From Rhodospirillaceae bacterium (GTDB lineage Bacteria; Pseudomonadota; Alphaproteobacteria; UBA8366; GCA-2717185), in NCBI GenBank assembly GCA_028817685.1, contig JAPPPC010000777.1:1-9753 (forward strand): a stretch of 9,753 bases of DNA, written 5' to 3'. The position numbers and the translations under genes are program-made. This document shows, piece by piece, positions 1-6,831 of the stretch (its first letter is position 1; every line of letters starts with the position of its first letter). The notes below the pieces were generated by a model that was given only the letters and a program-made list of their open reading frames with translations, ran no database searches and had not been told where the DNA came from.

Positions 1-56
1 CCCCAACCCTCTCCCCTGGGGAGAGGGAGGGGCCCGCGGCGCGGGAGGGTGAGGGG
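1..56. repeat. C/G-rich palindromic dispersed-type repeat
   Basis: The left edge holds nested inverted repeats. CCCTCTCCCC (7-16) is mirrored by GGGGAGAGGG (18-27), so as a hairpin about 8 bp pair around CCTGG. CCCGC (33-37) pairs with GCGGG (41-45). The outer stretches CCCCAACCCTC and GAGGGTGAGGGG (about 1-11 and 44-55) are roughly complementary. Sequences of this CCCTCTCCC/GGGAGAGGG...GGTGAGGGG style are scattered as intergenic palindromes in many bacterial genomes (from memory). It lies about 20 bp beyond the stop of the minus-strand RraA-like gene, so it could also act as an mRNA 3' hairpin. There is no T-run, so it is not a canonical intrinsic terminator. Copy number cannot be seen from one window, and the element may begin left of it. 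Confidence 0.55.
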
Positions 57-76
57 AGAACGGAATTGCCGCTCGT

Positions 77-772
77 TCAATGATATTCCGCCGCTTTTGC
101 CAGCGCCGCCTTGACGCTCTCGATTCCGGCGCCGGGCGCCTTGCAGGCTTCCAGTACGATGGCCTCGCGGTCGATGATCTTCTGCGCTGCGGCTGGGACG
201 TCGCGGGCGACCTCGATCGGGATGACGACGGCGCCGTGCTGGTCGGCATGCACCAGATCGTTCGATTCCACATCCATGCCGTGAACATTCACCGGTCCGC
301 CGAAATCGACAATGTGCACATGCGCGTGTGATGGACCGATATTGCCGGCGAGAAGCTGGAAGCCTTCCGCGCAGTCGGGAATGTCGCGGATGCTGCCGCT
401 GGTGATCACGCCCAGGCAACCGATCGCCTTGTGGATGTTGCTGTTCACCTCGCCCCAGAAGGCCCCGTAGCCGGGTTGGGTGTCTATATCCTCGATGATG
501 ACGATGGTCGGGCCGGGGGCTTCGGCGACATATTCGTAATATTCGACCCGGTCGGCGATCCCCGCCTGTGCCGGGCGCATAGAGCGCTGGCGCGCCGTTC
601 GCGCATAGCCGACGATGGGCGGCAGTTCCGGCCGCGGGCAGACCAGTGGCGTGGTCGTGAACCCGATGGCCCGGCGCTCCGGCGCGACGATTTCCAGCGC
701 GTTGCAAATTGTCGGCGTGTCGAGCGCGCGCAGCGCATCCAGCTCGGCTTCGGTTAAGAGTTGGTCGGTCAT
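77..772 (-). CDS. RraA / HMG-aldolase family protein
   Basis: A 231-residue protein of the RraA superfamily, which contains class II 4-hydroxy-4-methyl-2-oxoglutarate/oxaloacetate-type aldolases and the E. coli RNase E regulator RraA. Seen directly: an N-terminal segment LDTPTICNALE (17-27), a GAFWGEV segment (103-109) and the hallmark TSGSIRDI (124-131), whose R129-D130 match the Arg-Asp pair used for substrate and divalent metal binding in family aldolases. A C-terminal stretch ends in DLVHADQHGAVVIP, the typical active-site lid region. The ATG at 772 is chosen because AGGGAG lies 10 nt upstream; the frame stays open further back only as a shadow of argG. With R-D retained and the long N-terminal region present, a small-molecule aldolase or decarboxylase is more likely than a pure RNase regulator, but the substrate is unknown. 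It is divergent from argG. Confidence 0.85.
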   Translation of the reverse strand: MTDQLLTEAELDALRALDTPTICNALEIVAPERRAIGFTTTPLVCPRPELPPIVGYARTARQRSMRPAQAGIADRVEYYEYVAEAPGPTIVIIEDIDTQPGYGAFWGEVNSNIHKAIGCLGVITSGSIRDIPDCAEGFQLLAGNIGPSHAHVHIVDFGGPVNVHGMDVESNDLVHADQHGAVVIPIEVARDVPAAAQKIIDREAIVLEACKAPGAGIESVKAALAKAAEYH

Positions 773-789
773 CGGTATGGAACTCCCTG

Positions 790-879
790 ATTGCGTTTGC
801 CAGACCTTCCGATCTTTTCGCCGCGGGCGCAAGGGACGCTTGCGGGGGAAAACGCAATGCCTATACTGCGCCGCCGCAA
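790..879. promoter_or_regulatory. TTGCG/CGCAA motif cluster, putative operator
   Basis: The rraA-like/argG intergenic region contains five copies of one pentamer on either strand: TTGCG at 791-795 and 840-844, CGCAA at 828-832, 853-857 and 875-879. Two form larger inverted repeats: ATTGCGTTT (790-798) with AAACGCAAT (850-858), a perfect 9-bp match, and CGCAAG (828-833) with CTTGCG (839-844) around a 5-nt spacer. The second palindrome covers the presumed argG -35 box. The arrangement resembles binding sites for a dimeric repressor or a LysR-type regulator, but I cannot name the protein. Confidence 0.35.
839..867 (+). promoter_or_regulatory. Predicted argG housekeeping promoter
   Basis: TATACT at 862-867 is a 5/6 match to the -10 consensus. 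The -35 is CTTGCG (839-844, 17-bp spacer) or TTGCGG (840-845, 16-bp spacer). Transcription would start near 874, giving a leader of under 30 nt that carries the argG ribosome binding site. The -35 is inside a CGCAAG/CTTGCG palindrome. Confidence 0.45.
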
Positions 880-901
880 CCGCCGTGGAGGGGCTGAAGC
901 C

Positions 902-2128
902 ATGTCCGACAAACCGACGAAAGACACTGTGAACAAGGTGGTGCTCGCCTATTCGGGCGGGCTGGATACGTCGGTCATCCTGCGATGGCTGCAGGACGAG
1001 TATCAGTGCGAGGTGGTGACCTTCACCGCCGATTTGGGGCAGGGCGAAGAGCTGGAGCCGGCGCGCAAGAAAGCCGAGATGCTGGGCGTGAAGGAGATCT
1101 TCATCGAGGATCTGCGCGAGGAGTTCGTTCGCGACTACGTGTTCCCGATGTTCCGCGCCAACACGGTCTATGAGGGCACCTATCTGCTGGGCACCTCGAT
1201 TGCGCGGCCGCTGATCGCCAAGCGGCAGATCGAGATCGCACGCCAGACCGGCGCGGATGCCGTGGCGCATGGCGCGACGGGCAAGGGCAACGATCAGATA
1301 CGCTTCGAGCTGGGTTATTACGCACTGAACCCCGATATCAAGGTAATCTCGCCCTGGCGCGAATGGGATCTGACCAGCCGCACGCGGCTGATCGAATATG
1401 CCGAGCAGCATCAGATTCCCGTGCCGAAGGACAAGCGCGGCGAGGCGCCCTTCTCAGTCGATGCCAACCTGCTGCACATCTCCGCCGAGGGGAAGGTATT
1501 GGAAGATCCGGCGGAGGAGGCGGAAGAATACGTCTATTCACGCACCGTGCGGCCGGAAGATGCGCCGGACACGCCGACGGTCGTCGAGATCGGCTTCGAG
1601 AAGGGCGACGCGGTTTCCGTTGACGGCGAGGCGCTTTCGCCGGCCAGCCTCCTGACCCGACTGAACGAGATGGCGGGCGCCAATGGGATCGGTCGGCTCG
1701 ATCTGGTGGAAAACCGCTTCATCGGCATGAAGTCCCGCGGGGTCTATGAGACGCCGGGCGGCACCATATTGCTGGCTGCCCATCGGGCGATGGAATCGAT
1801 CACCCTCGACCGGGGCGCCATGCATTTGAAGGACGAGATCATGCCGCGCTACGCGGAGCTGATCTATAACGGTTTCTGGTTCTCGCCCGAACGCGAGATG
1901 CTGCAGGCGCTGATCGACAAGAGCCAAGAGCACGTCAACGGTTCGGTCCGCCTGAAGCTCTACAAGGGCGCCATCCATACGATCGGCCGCACCAGCCCGG
2001 ACAGCCTGTACAGCCTGGAGCATGTGACCTTCGAGGAAGACGCGGTCTACGATCAGCGCGACGCAGAAGGCTTTATCAAGCTGAACGCGCTGCGCCTGCG
2101 GCTGGCCAACAAACGCGGCGAAGGTTAA
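902..2128 (+). CDS. argG: Argininosuccinate synthase
   Basis: Cytosolic ATP-dependent ligase joining citrulline and aspartate to give argininosuccinate, the penultimate step of arginine synthesis. The 408-residue length is normal for the bacterial enzyme. Seen in the sequence: the N-type ATP pyrophosphatase loop AYSGGLDTS (16-24), ADLGQGEELE (43-52), HGATGKGNDQ (123-132) that contributes to ATP, citrulline and aspartate binding, the EAPFSVDANLLHIS segment, and a C-terminal region with GFWFSPEREML typical of the oligomerisation domain. The ATG at 902 is chosen because GGAGGGG ends 8 nt upstream and the protein then begins just before the conserved nucleotide-binding strand; an in-frame ATG at 791 would add 37 unrelated residues. 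No other arg gene is adjacent. It converges with the NnrU-family gene, leaving only 2 bp between the stop codons and no visible terminator. Confidence 0.98.
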   Translation: MSDKPTKDTVNKVVLAYSGGLDTSVILRWLQDEYQCEVVTFTADLGQGEELEPARKKAEMLGVKEIFIEDLREEFVRDYVFPMFRANTVYEGTYLLGTSIARPLIAKRQIEIARQTGADAVAHGATGKGNDQIRFELGYYALNPDIKVISPWREWDLTSRTRLIEYAEQHQIPVPKDKRGEAPFSVDANLLHISAEGKVLEDPAEEAEEYVYSRTVRPEDAPDTPTVVEIGFEKGDAVSVDGEALSPASLLTRLNEMAGANGIGRLDLVENRFIGMKSRGVYETPGGTILLAAHRAMESITLDRGAMHLKDEIMPRYAELIYNGFWFSPEREMLQALIDKSQEHVNGSVRLKLYKGAIHTIGRTSPDSLYSLEHVTFEEDAVYDQRDAEGFIKLNALRLRLANKRGEG

Positions 2129-2130
2129 GC

Positions 2131-2823
2131 CTAAAGCAGCGCCGGGACCCCGAACAGGGAGCCGTGCGCGGCGAGGAAGACGACATAGACGGCGAGGCCG
2201 GCAAGCGGCCTTGTGATGCCGATACCGGCCCAGTCGATCTTGGTGCGGCCCTGTATCGCCGCCAGAAACGGGATCGCCGAGGTGCTGAGCGCCACCGGTC
2301 CCCAGCCGGCGCCCGCCGCCTCGCGCCGACGGTGGTCGATATGCGCCATGCCGCCCAGCGCCAGGATCGTCAAACCGCCGAACAGGATCAGACTTCCCAC
2401 GTCGCCATTGGCGATCATGTGCGCGATACCCCACAGCGCGACGCCCCATAGGAAGGGATGGCGCGTGATCGTGGCGATACCGCGGACCGGGTGTGGATCA
2501 TCGAGCAATTTTTCGCCGCCAACGCCGGTCGGCGTCCGGGTCGTGATGCCGACCACGGCGAACAGACAGGCGAAGGGCAGGATGGCGATCGGCACCAGAC
2601 GCAGCCCGTCGTTCAGCGCCCACAGTTCGACGTAGGGCGCGGCACCGTAGGCGTAAAGCATCCAGACGAAGCTCGCGATGGCGACCACGCTGTAGAGGCC
2701 GCGAAACCCGTTCTCGCCGATCATGCCGGTCAGACCCTGCCGTACCGGCAAGCTGGACAGGATGAAATGCCCACCGACAAACGCGGCGGCGGCGAGGGCT
2801 AGGCTTTCGATCGTGCCGATCAT
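2131..2823 (-). CDS. NnrU family membrane protein
   Basis: A 230-residue polytopic inner-membrane protein of the NnrU family (Pfam NnrU). The family was named from a gene near nitrite/nitric oxide reductase genes, and it includes the plant heme-containing zeta-carotene isomerase Z-ISO; most bacterial members have no assigned reaction. Seen: an N-terminal hydrophobic helix with GGHF (17-20), several further hydrophobic segments, the family signature RHPFLWG (121-127) followed by AHMIANGD (134-141), and histidines H161 and H164 in HIDHRRR. The conserved histidines could bind heme by analogy with Z-ISO, which is inference. No nir, nor or carotenoid genes are in the window, so context gives no role. 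The ATG at 2823 lacks a clear Shine-Dalgarno sequence but starts at the expected N-terminal helix. Confidence 0.88.
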   Translation of the reverse strand: MIGTIESLALAAAAFVGGHFILSSLPVRQGLTGMIGENGFRGLYSVVAIASFVWMLYAYGAAPYVELWALNDGLRLVPIAILPFACLFAVVGITTRTPTGVGGEKLLDDPHPVRGIATITRHPFLWGVALWGIAHMIANGDVGSLILFGGLTILALGGMAHIDHRRREAAGAGWGPVALSTSAIPFLAAIQGRTKIDWAGIGITRPLAGLAVYVVFLAAHGSLFGVPALL

Positions 2824-2857
2824 GGGTGCGATTCTAACGCTGTGTCGGGCGACGTCC

Positions 2858-2887
2858 AGTATAGACCGACCAATCGGCTATTGTCGT
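2858..2887 (-). promoter_or_regulatory. Predicted NnrU promoter
   Basis: On the minus strand TATACT (2863-2858) is a 5/6 match to -10, with ACGACA (2887-2882, 4/6) 18 bp upstream. The predicted transcript would begin near 2851, about 28 nt before the ATG. The same 107-bp intergenic region must also serve the divergent DUF3253 gene, for which I see no convincing promoter. Confidence 0.35.
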
Positions 2888-2930
2888 TTGTACGTGGTTC
2901 CTGGCACTGGCAGCGTGCTAGAAGACTCCC

Positions 2931-3227
2931 ATGGACAAGGAAAAAGAACAAAATCCCGACCGGATCGTCGACGCCATCTTCGACACGCTGCACGCTTTGG
3001 GACCCGGCAAGTCGGCCTCGCCGATGGACATCGCCCGCGCCTTTGCGGCAAGCCGGGCCAAGCCCAAGGATCCGCCGGATTTGTGGCGGCGCTACCTCAA
3101 GGCGGTGAAACAGCAGATGGTCCACCTGGCCAGGACAGGGCGTATCGAGATCACCCGCAAGGGACAGCCGGTCGATCCGAACGATTTCAAAGGCGTTGTC
3201 CGCCTGCGACTGCCGATGAAGGAATAG
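2931..3227 (+). CDS. DUF3253 family small protein
   Basis: A 98-residue soluble basic protein that I assign to DUF3253 (function unknown). The pattern fits the family: an N-terminal helix (IVDAIFDTLHALGPGKSAS), a segment PMDIARAFAA reminiscent of a helix-turn-helix, a tryptophan in DLWRRYLKAVKQ, then ARTGRIEITRKGQPVDPNDF and a final VRLRLP strand. The ITRKGQPVDP segment looks like the wing of a winged-helix fold, so nucleic-acid binding is possible but unproven. The ATG at 2931 has a weak AGAAG upstream. The stop is 3 bp before the TTG start of the MFS gene, so the two are almost certainly cotranscribed. The protein itself gives no clue why it is paired with a transporter. Confidence 0.85.
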   Translation: MDKEKEQNPDRIVDAIFDTLHALGPGKSASPMDIARAFAASRAKPKDPPDLWRRYLKAVKQQMVHLARTGRIEITRKGQPVDPNDFKGVVRLRLPMKE

Positions 3228-3230
3228 CCT

Positions 3231-4388
3231 TTGCCGGTCTGGCTGCGACTGGCAATCGGTGGCGGCGCGACCCTGCTCGTCGGCATGGGGATCGGCCGGT
3301 TTTCCTATACGCCGCTGATCCCCGCCATCATCCTGGATGGCGCGTTGAGCGAGGCGGAGGCCGGCTATGTCGGCGCCTTCAATTTGGGGGGCTATCTGCT
3401 GGGCGCGCTCGCCGTGCCGTTTCTTCGGCGGCGGTATCGAACCCTTCCGGTGCTCAAGGCGGCGCTGGCGATTTCGTTGATTTGCCTCGTCGCCAGTATC
3501 TTTCCTTTCGGTTTCCTATGGCTCGTCTGGTGGCGCGGGCTGGTCGGCGTCACCGTCGCGGTCTTGATGATCTATAGCCTGGCGCTGGTCACCACATCCG
3601 TGCCGGGCGACCGGCTAGGCAAGGCGACCGGCGTCGTTTTTACCGGCGTGGGGACGGCCATCTTGCTGTCGGGAACCTTGGTGCCGTGGCTGCTGGAACA
3701 CAGTCTGGCCGCGGCCTGGACCGGACTTGCGCTGGTCGGCGCCGTGGGTGTGGTGCTGGGCTGGTGGGGGTTGTCGGCCGCGCGCGAGGCGCCGGAGCCC
3801 GAATCCCACACACCCCCGCCCTGGGAGGGCGCATCGACGCGGTTGGTCGTGGCACAGGGGCTGTTCGCCATCGGCCTGGTGCCGCATTCGATCTATTGGG
3901 TCGACTACGTCGCGCGCGGGCTCGGCCTTGGGATGATCGAAGGCGGCGTGCAGTGGGTCCTGGTCGGCGTCGGTGCGGTGGGCGGTACCTATCTGTGCGG
4001 ATGGTTGGCGGACCGGATCGGGTTCGCCGCAGCGCTCGTCCTGGTCTTCGCGGTATTGGCGGTCGGGATCGCCATCCCGGTGCTGTTCCCCGGGGCGCTG
4101 GTCCTGGTCGCCTCCTCACTTATCTTCGGCGCGCAGCCGGGCCTGTCGGCGGTGATTTCCGGACGCGCGCGCCAGGTCGTCGGCGCGCGCGACATGCCGC
4201 ATGTCTGGCGGCGCATGGTGCTCTCGGTCGGGCTGTCACAGACGGTCGGCGGTTACCTGCTGGTCGCGCTGTTCAACGCGACGGGCAGCTATACCGCCGT
4301 CTTCCTGATCGGCGGCGGGGCCATGGCGCTGGGCGCCGTGCTGTCGCTCCCGGTGTGGGGCGGGAAGGTTAAATCTCCGGTTCCGTAA
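3231..4388 (+). CDS. YbfB/YjiJ family MFS transporter
   Basis: A 385-residue inner-membrane protein, hydrophobic throughout and compatible with the 12 helices of a major facilitator. The N-terminus carries GMGIGRFSYTPLIPAI, the hallmark of the YbfB/YjiJ MFS branch (G-GRF-YTPL-P), followed by GYVGAFNLGGYLLGAL; a second half-repeat begins near VAQGLFAIGLVPHSIYWVDYVARGLG. Substrates of this branch are unknown; export of a small metabolite or drug is only a guess. The start is TTG at 3231, chosen because AAGGA in the last codons of the preceding gene lies about 8 nt upstream and the hydrophobic helix follows directly; no better ATG exists before the signature. The last 20 bp overlap, tail to tail, the end of folD on the other strand. 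Confidence 0.88.
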   Translation: MPVWLRLAIGGGATLLVGMGIGRFSYTPLIPAIILDGALSEAEAGYVGAFNLGGYLLGALAVPFLRRRYRTLPVLKAALAISLICLVASIFPFGFLWLVWWRGLVGVTVAVLMIYSLALVTTSVPGDRLGKATGVVFTGVGTAILLSGTLVPWLLEHSLAAAWTGLALVGAVGVVLGWWGLSAAREAPEPESHTPPPWEGASTRLVVAQGLFAIGLVPHSIYWVDYVARGLGLGMIEGGVQWVLVGVGAVGGTYLCGWLADRIGFAAALVLVFAVLAVGIAIPVLFPGALVLVASSLIFGAQPGLSAVISGRARQVVGARDMPHVWRRMVLSVGLSQTVGGYLLVALFNATGSYTAVFLIGGGAMALGAVLSLPVWGGKVKSPVP

Positions 4389-5262
4389 CCCCGGCCTGAC
4401 GGCAGGCGGCAACCACCGTATTGCGCAGCAAAACCGCAATGGTCATGGGACCGACGCCGCCCGGCACCGGGGTGATGGCCCCGGCGACCTCGGCGGCTTC
4501 CGCGAACGCGACGTCGCCGACCAGCCGTGTCTTGCCCTCTTCAGCCGCCGGCACCCGGTTGATGCCGACATCGATGACCGCGGCGCCAGGCTTGACCCAG
4601 TCGCCGCGGATCATTTCCGGCCGGCCGACGGCGGCGACCAGGATGTCGGCGCGGCGGCAGACGGCGGCCAGGTCGCGGGTGCGCGAATGGGCGATGGTGA
4701 CGGTGCAGTTCGCGCCCGTTAGCAGGGCGGCCATCGGTTTGCCGACGATATTCGAGCGGCCGACGATCACCGCTTCCAGCCCGGACAGGTCGCCGAGCCG
4801 GTCCTGCAGCATCATCAGGCACCCCAGCGGCGTGCAAGGCACCATGGCCGGCGCGCCGGTGGCCAGCCGGCCGGTGTTCACCACGTGGAATCCGTCGACA
4901 TCCTTATCCGGATCGACCGCGTCGATGACCGCCTGTTCCTCGATCTGGTCGGGCAGCGGCAGTTGCACCAAAATACCGTGCACCGCGCCGTCAGCGTTGA
5001 GTTTGGCGATGAGGGAGAGCAAGTCCGCTTGAGATGTCTCCGCCGGCAACCGGTGCTCGAAGCTTTCCATCCCGCAGGCGACGGTCTGCTTCGCCTTGTT
5101 GCGGACATAGACTTGGCTGGCCGGGTCCTCGCCGACCAGCACGACGGCGAGCCCGGGGGTGACCCCATGCTCGGCTTTGAGTGTGCTTACGGCACCCGCG
5201 ATTCGGCCGCGCAGCGCCTCCGCAAAGGCCTTGCCGTCGATGATCTTGTCGTTGTCAGCCAT
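4369..5262 (-). CDS. folD: Bifunctional methylene-THF dehydrogenase/cyclohydrolase FolD
   Basis: Cytosolic one-carbon enzyme that oxidises 5,10-methylene-tetrahydrofolate with NADP+ to methenyl-THF and hydrolyses that to 10-formyl-THF, feeding purine and formyl-Met-tRNA synthesis. It has 297 residues, normal for bacterial FolD. Seen: the catalytic Y52 and K56 in VYVRNKAKQ, LVQLPLP (98-104, Q100), KDVDGFH (120-126, D123), PCTPLG (142-147), the NADP-binding VIVGRSNIVGKP (165-176), IDVGINRVP and the C-terminal TPVPGGVGPMT (264-274). Y52, K56, Q100 and D123 each sit two positions after the E. coli active-site residues as I remember them. The ATG at 5262 overlaps the end of the DUF167 gene by 8 bp and has only a weak GGA upstream, so translation is probably coupled. 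The TAA is inside the end of the convergent MFS gene. Confidence 0.97.
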   Translation of the reverse strand: MADNDKIIDGKAFAEALRGRIAGAVSTLKAEHGVTPGLAVVLVGEDPASQVYVRNKAKQTVACGMESFEHRLPAETSQADLLSLIAKLNADGAVHGILVQLPLPDQIEEQAVIDAVDPDKDVDGFHVVNTGRLATGAPAMVPCTPLGCLMMLQDRLGDLSGLEAVIVGRSNIVGKPMAALLTGANCTVTIAHSRTRDLAAVCRRADILVAAVGRPEMIRGDWVKPGAAVIDVGINRVPAAEEGKTRLVGDVAFAEAAEVAGAITPVPGGVGPMTIAVLLRNTVVAACRQAGVTEPEI

Positions 5263-5581
5263 GATGTTTCGCCATCCAGTCGTCGGTGAATTGTTGCAGA
5301 GTATCGGGGTCGCCGGTGACCGCAACCCGTTTGCGCCGGTCTGTGGCGCCGGCGGCGATTTGGAATGACGATTTCGGCAGACGCCATTCCTTGGCCAGCA
5401 GTGCGATGAGGGCGGCGTTCGCTTTGCCGCGTTCCGGGGCGGCGGTAACGCGCGCTTTCAGGGCGGTGGTGCCGTCGGCCAGTGTCGCGACGCCGACGAT
5501 TCGGTTCGCCTTGGCTTTTGGCGCCAGCCGTACCGTCACGATGGCGCCGTCATCCGTGCGCCAAAACGGCGTGGCGCTCAA
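5255..5581 (-). CDS. DUF167 / YggU family protein
   Basis: A 108-residue soluble protein of the DUF167 (UPF0235, YggU) family, of unknown function but widespread next to yggT. Seen: VTVRLAPKAKANRIVGV, then LKARVTAAPERGKANAALIALLAKEW, the family's most conserved stretch (P-G-ANAALI--LAK), and a final SSFQIAAGATDRRKRVAV strand-loop-strand. The start is inferred as TTG at 5581, which shares a TTGA overlap with the yggT stop and gives the usual short N-terminus before the first strand; the frame is open further upstream only through yggT. A GTG 13 codons or so further in (in AIVTV) is a less likely alternative because it would cut into the first strand. The last codons overlap the folD start by 8 bp. 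Confidence 0.88.
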   Translation of the reverse strand: MSATPFWRTDDGAIVTVRLAPKAKANRIVGVATLADGTTALKARVTAAPERGKANAALIALLAKEWRLPKSSFQIAAGATDRRKRVAVTGDPDTLQQFTDDWMAKHHG

Positions 5582-5859
5582 AACCGTGCGTATTCGAACA
5601 GCAGGCTGCGGATGAACAACAGCAGCAGGATCAGGACGATCGGTGAGATATCGATCCCGCCGAGATTCGGCAGAAAACGCCGGATCGGCGCCAATGCCGG
5701 TTCGGTGACGCGATACAGGAAATCGCCGATCATGTAGACAATGCGGTTCTGTGTGTTCACCACATTGAAGGCGACCAGCCAACTGAGGATGGCGGAGATG
5801 ATCAGACACCAGATGTAGAGGGTGATGACGGTGTCGATCAGCCAGAGGATTGATTGCAT
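5578..5859 (-). CDS. yggT: YggT family membrane protein
   Basis: A 93-residue integral membrane protein of the YggT family, the short form with two hydrophobic segments, approximately residues 3-25 and 67-88. Between them lies the family signature NRIVYMIGDFLYRVTEPALAP followed by IRRFLPNLGGIDISPIV, seen in nearly all YggT proteins. The molecular function is unknown; E. coli YggT has been linked to osmotic stress and plant plastid homologues to thylakoid or nucleoid organisation. It is first in the operon yggT–DUF167–folD, an order I recognise from alphaproteobacteria. The ATG at 5859 has no good Shine-Dalgarno sequence. A 20-bp near-palindrome lies 31 bp upstream of it. Confidence 0.92.
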   Translation of the reverse strand: MQSILWLIDTVITLYIWCLIISAILSWLVAFNVVNTQNRIVYMIGDFLYRVTEPALAPIRRFLPNLGGIDISPIVLILLLLFIRSLLFEYARF

Positions 5860-5890
5860 AGCGCGCGTCGCCCGTCGGTTGGAACGAATC

Positions 5891-5910
5891 AGGCGGTGAA
5901 ATTACCGCCT
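5891..5910. repeat. Inverted repeat AGGCGGT-N6-ACCGCCT
   Basis: A perfect 7-bp inverted repeat with a 6-nt centre lies between yggT and the tRNA gene, in the upstream region of the yggT operon. On the minus strand a weak promoter-like pair, TTGCCA then TAATTT 18 bp on, would put its -10 at the centre of this repeat, so it could be an operator. It could equally form a hairpin in the mRNA leader. There is no T-run on either side, so it is not a normal terminator. Confidence 0.4.
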
Positions 5911-5963
5911 GTTGCAAGAGGGTGGCAAGCCCGACGATACCCCGATATGGCGGTTTGCAGTAC

Positions 5964-5992
5964 TTGACAGCACCCCCCGCCGCACACATATT
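5964..5992 (+). promoter_or_regulatory. tRNA-Ala promoter
   Basis: A perfect TTGACA -35 (5964-5969), a 17-bp spacer and a CATATT -10 (5987-5992, 4/6). It lies 44 bp before the mature tRNA 5' end, so a short 5' leader would be removed by RNase P. The exact -35 match fits a strongly expressed stable RNA. Confidence 0.65.
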
Positions 5993-6036
5993 CCCGCCAC
6001 TTCGACCGGGCCGCCCGCGGGCTGTCCGGCTGGTGC

Positions 6037-6112
<76 letters not shown>

Positions 6113-6119
6113 ATTCCCC

Positions 6120-6151
6120 AAAAAACGCCGTTCGCCGTGGGCTCGCGGCGT
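6120..6151 (-). terminator. Intrinsic terminator of the sigma–chrR operon
   Basis: Read on the minus strand, ACGCCG (6151-6146) and CGGCGT (6130-6125) form a 6-bp GC stem around a 15-nt loop, followed at once by six T (6125-6120). It begins 5 nt after the chrR stop codon. In the plus direction the hairpin is followed only 11 nt later by TTTT, so it would serve the tRNA gene poorly. Confidence 0.65.
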
Positions 6152-6156
6152 CGGCG

Positions 6157-6831
6157 CTAAATTTTCAGCAAAGGCTGCATCAGGCGGACGATGGGGCTGC
6201 TGAAACGGAGAGGCGCGGCCGGCACGGCCAGACAAATACAATCTTCGCCCGCTACCGCGTGCGGCTGATGGGTCAGAGCCTCGTCCGCTTCCTGTATGTC
6301 ACCGGCGCCGAAATGAGCCTCTCCATCGGTGAACGCGCCGGACAGGACCAATGTAAGTTCCAAGCCGCCGTGACCGTGCTCTGGGACGGGGCGGCCTGCG
6401 GGGATGCGCAGCAGCCGCGCGGCCGCGGACCGGTCCGACATCGCAATTGGAATATGGTAGGCACCCAGTCCCAGACGCTGCCATGGCAAGTCGGCGTTCT
6501 GAATCGCGTCGCCGGACTGCACATAGGACCGCAAGGGTTCCGGCAACGCAACGCCGCCCGAAATGGTTTGTTTCATGGGTTTTTGCACCGGCGCCGGCGC
6601 GTCCTCGGCATCCAGCAGGACCATGATGTCGTTGAACGCACATTCGGCCATCGGCGCGGGCTCGATCTCATCGACCAATGCACCGCCGACGGCTTCCGCC
6701 TGCGCGATAGCGTCGCGGCAAATCGGGCATAGGGCCGCATGCGTCGCAATCGCCAATGACCAGGCTTCCCCCAGCCCGCCGGCGGCGTAACGCATCAACA
6801 AAGCGTCGCTCACATGATGTTCGATATTCAT
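6157..6831 (-). CDS. chrR: ChrR-type anti-sigma factor (zinc, cupin)
   Basis: A 224-residue cytosolic anti-sigma factor that holds the adjacent ECF sigma factor inactive until singlet oxygen or organic hydroperoxide stress. The N-terminal zinc anti-sigma domain has H6, H31, C35 and C38 (H-x3-C-P-I-C), the same numbering I recall for the four zinc ligands of Rhodobacter sphaeroides ChrR. The C-terminal half is a cupin with PEHGHGGLE (H152, H154, E158) and H188, spaced as in the R. sphaeroides metal site. A C198-I-C200 pair follows, matching a cysteine pair there. The length fits the family. The ATG overlaps the sigma-factor stop as ATGA, so the two proteins are probably made in step. All metal ligands are present, so the sensor should work. 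Confidence 0.93.
   Translation of the reverse strand: MNIEHHVSDALLMRYAAGGLGEAWSLAIATHAALCPICRDAIAQAEAVGGALVDEIEPAPMAECAFNDIMVLLDAEDAPAPVQKPMKQTISGGVALPEPLRSYVQSGDAIQNADLPWQRLGLGAYHIPIAMSDRSAAARLLRIPAGRPVPEHGHGGLELTLVLSGAFTDGEAHFGAGDIQEADEALTHQPHAVAGEDCICLAVPAAPLRFSSPIVRLMQPLLKI

Noticed and set aside
773..1411. Upstream extension of the RraA-like frame across the intergenic region into argG (minus strand)
   Set aside because: It is antisense to conserved argG codons and has no family character; the ATG at 772 has a good ribosome binding site and fits the family N-terminus.
1538..2449. Long minus-strand frame of 303 codons opposite argG and overlapping NnrU
   Set aside because: The product is arginine/glycine-rich without recognisable motifs; argG and NnrU explain the DNA.
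2902..2919. Sigma-54-like promoter TGGCAC...GTGCT before the DUF3253 gene
   Set aside because: The GG and GC dinucleotides are two bases too far apart for sigma-54, which tolerates almost no spacing change.
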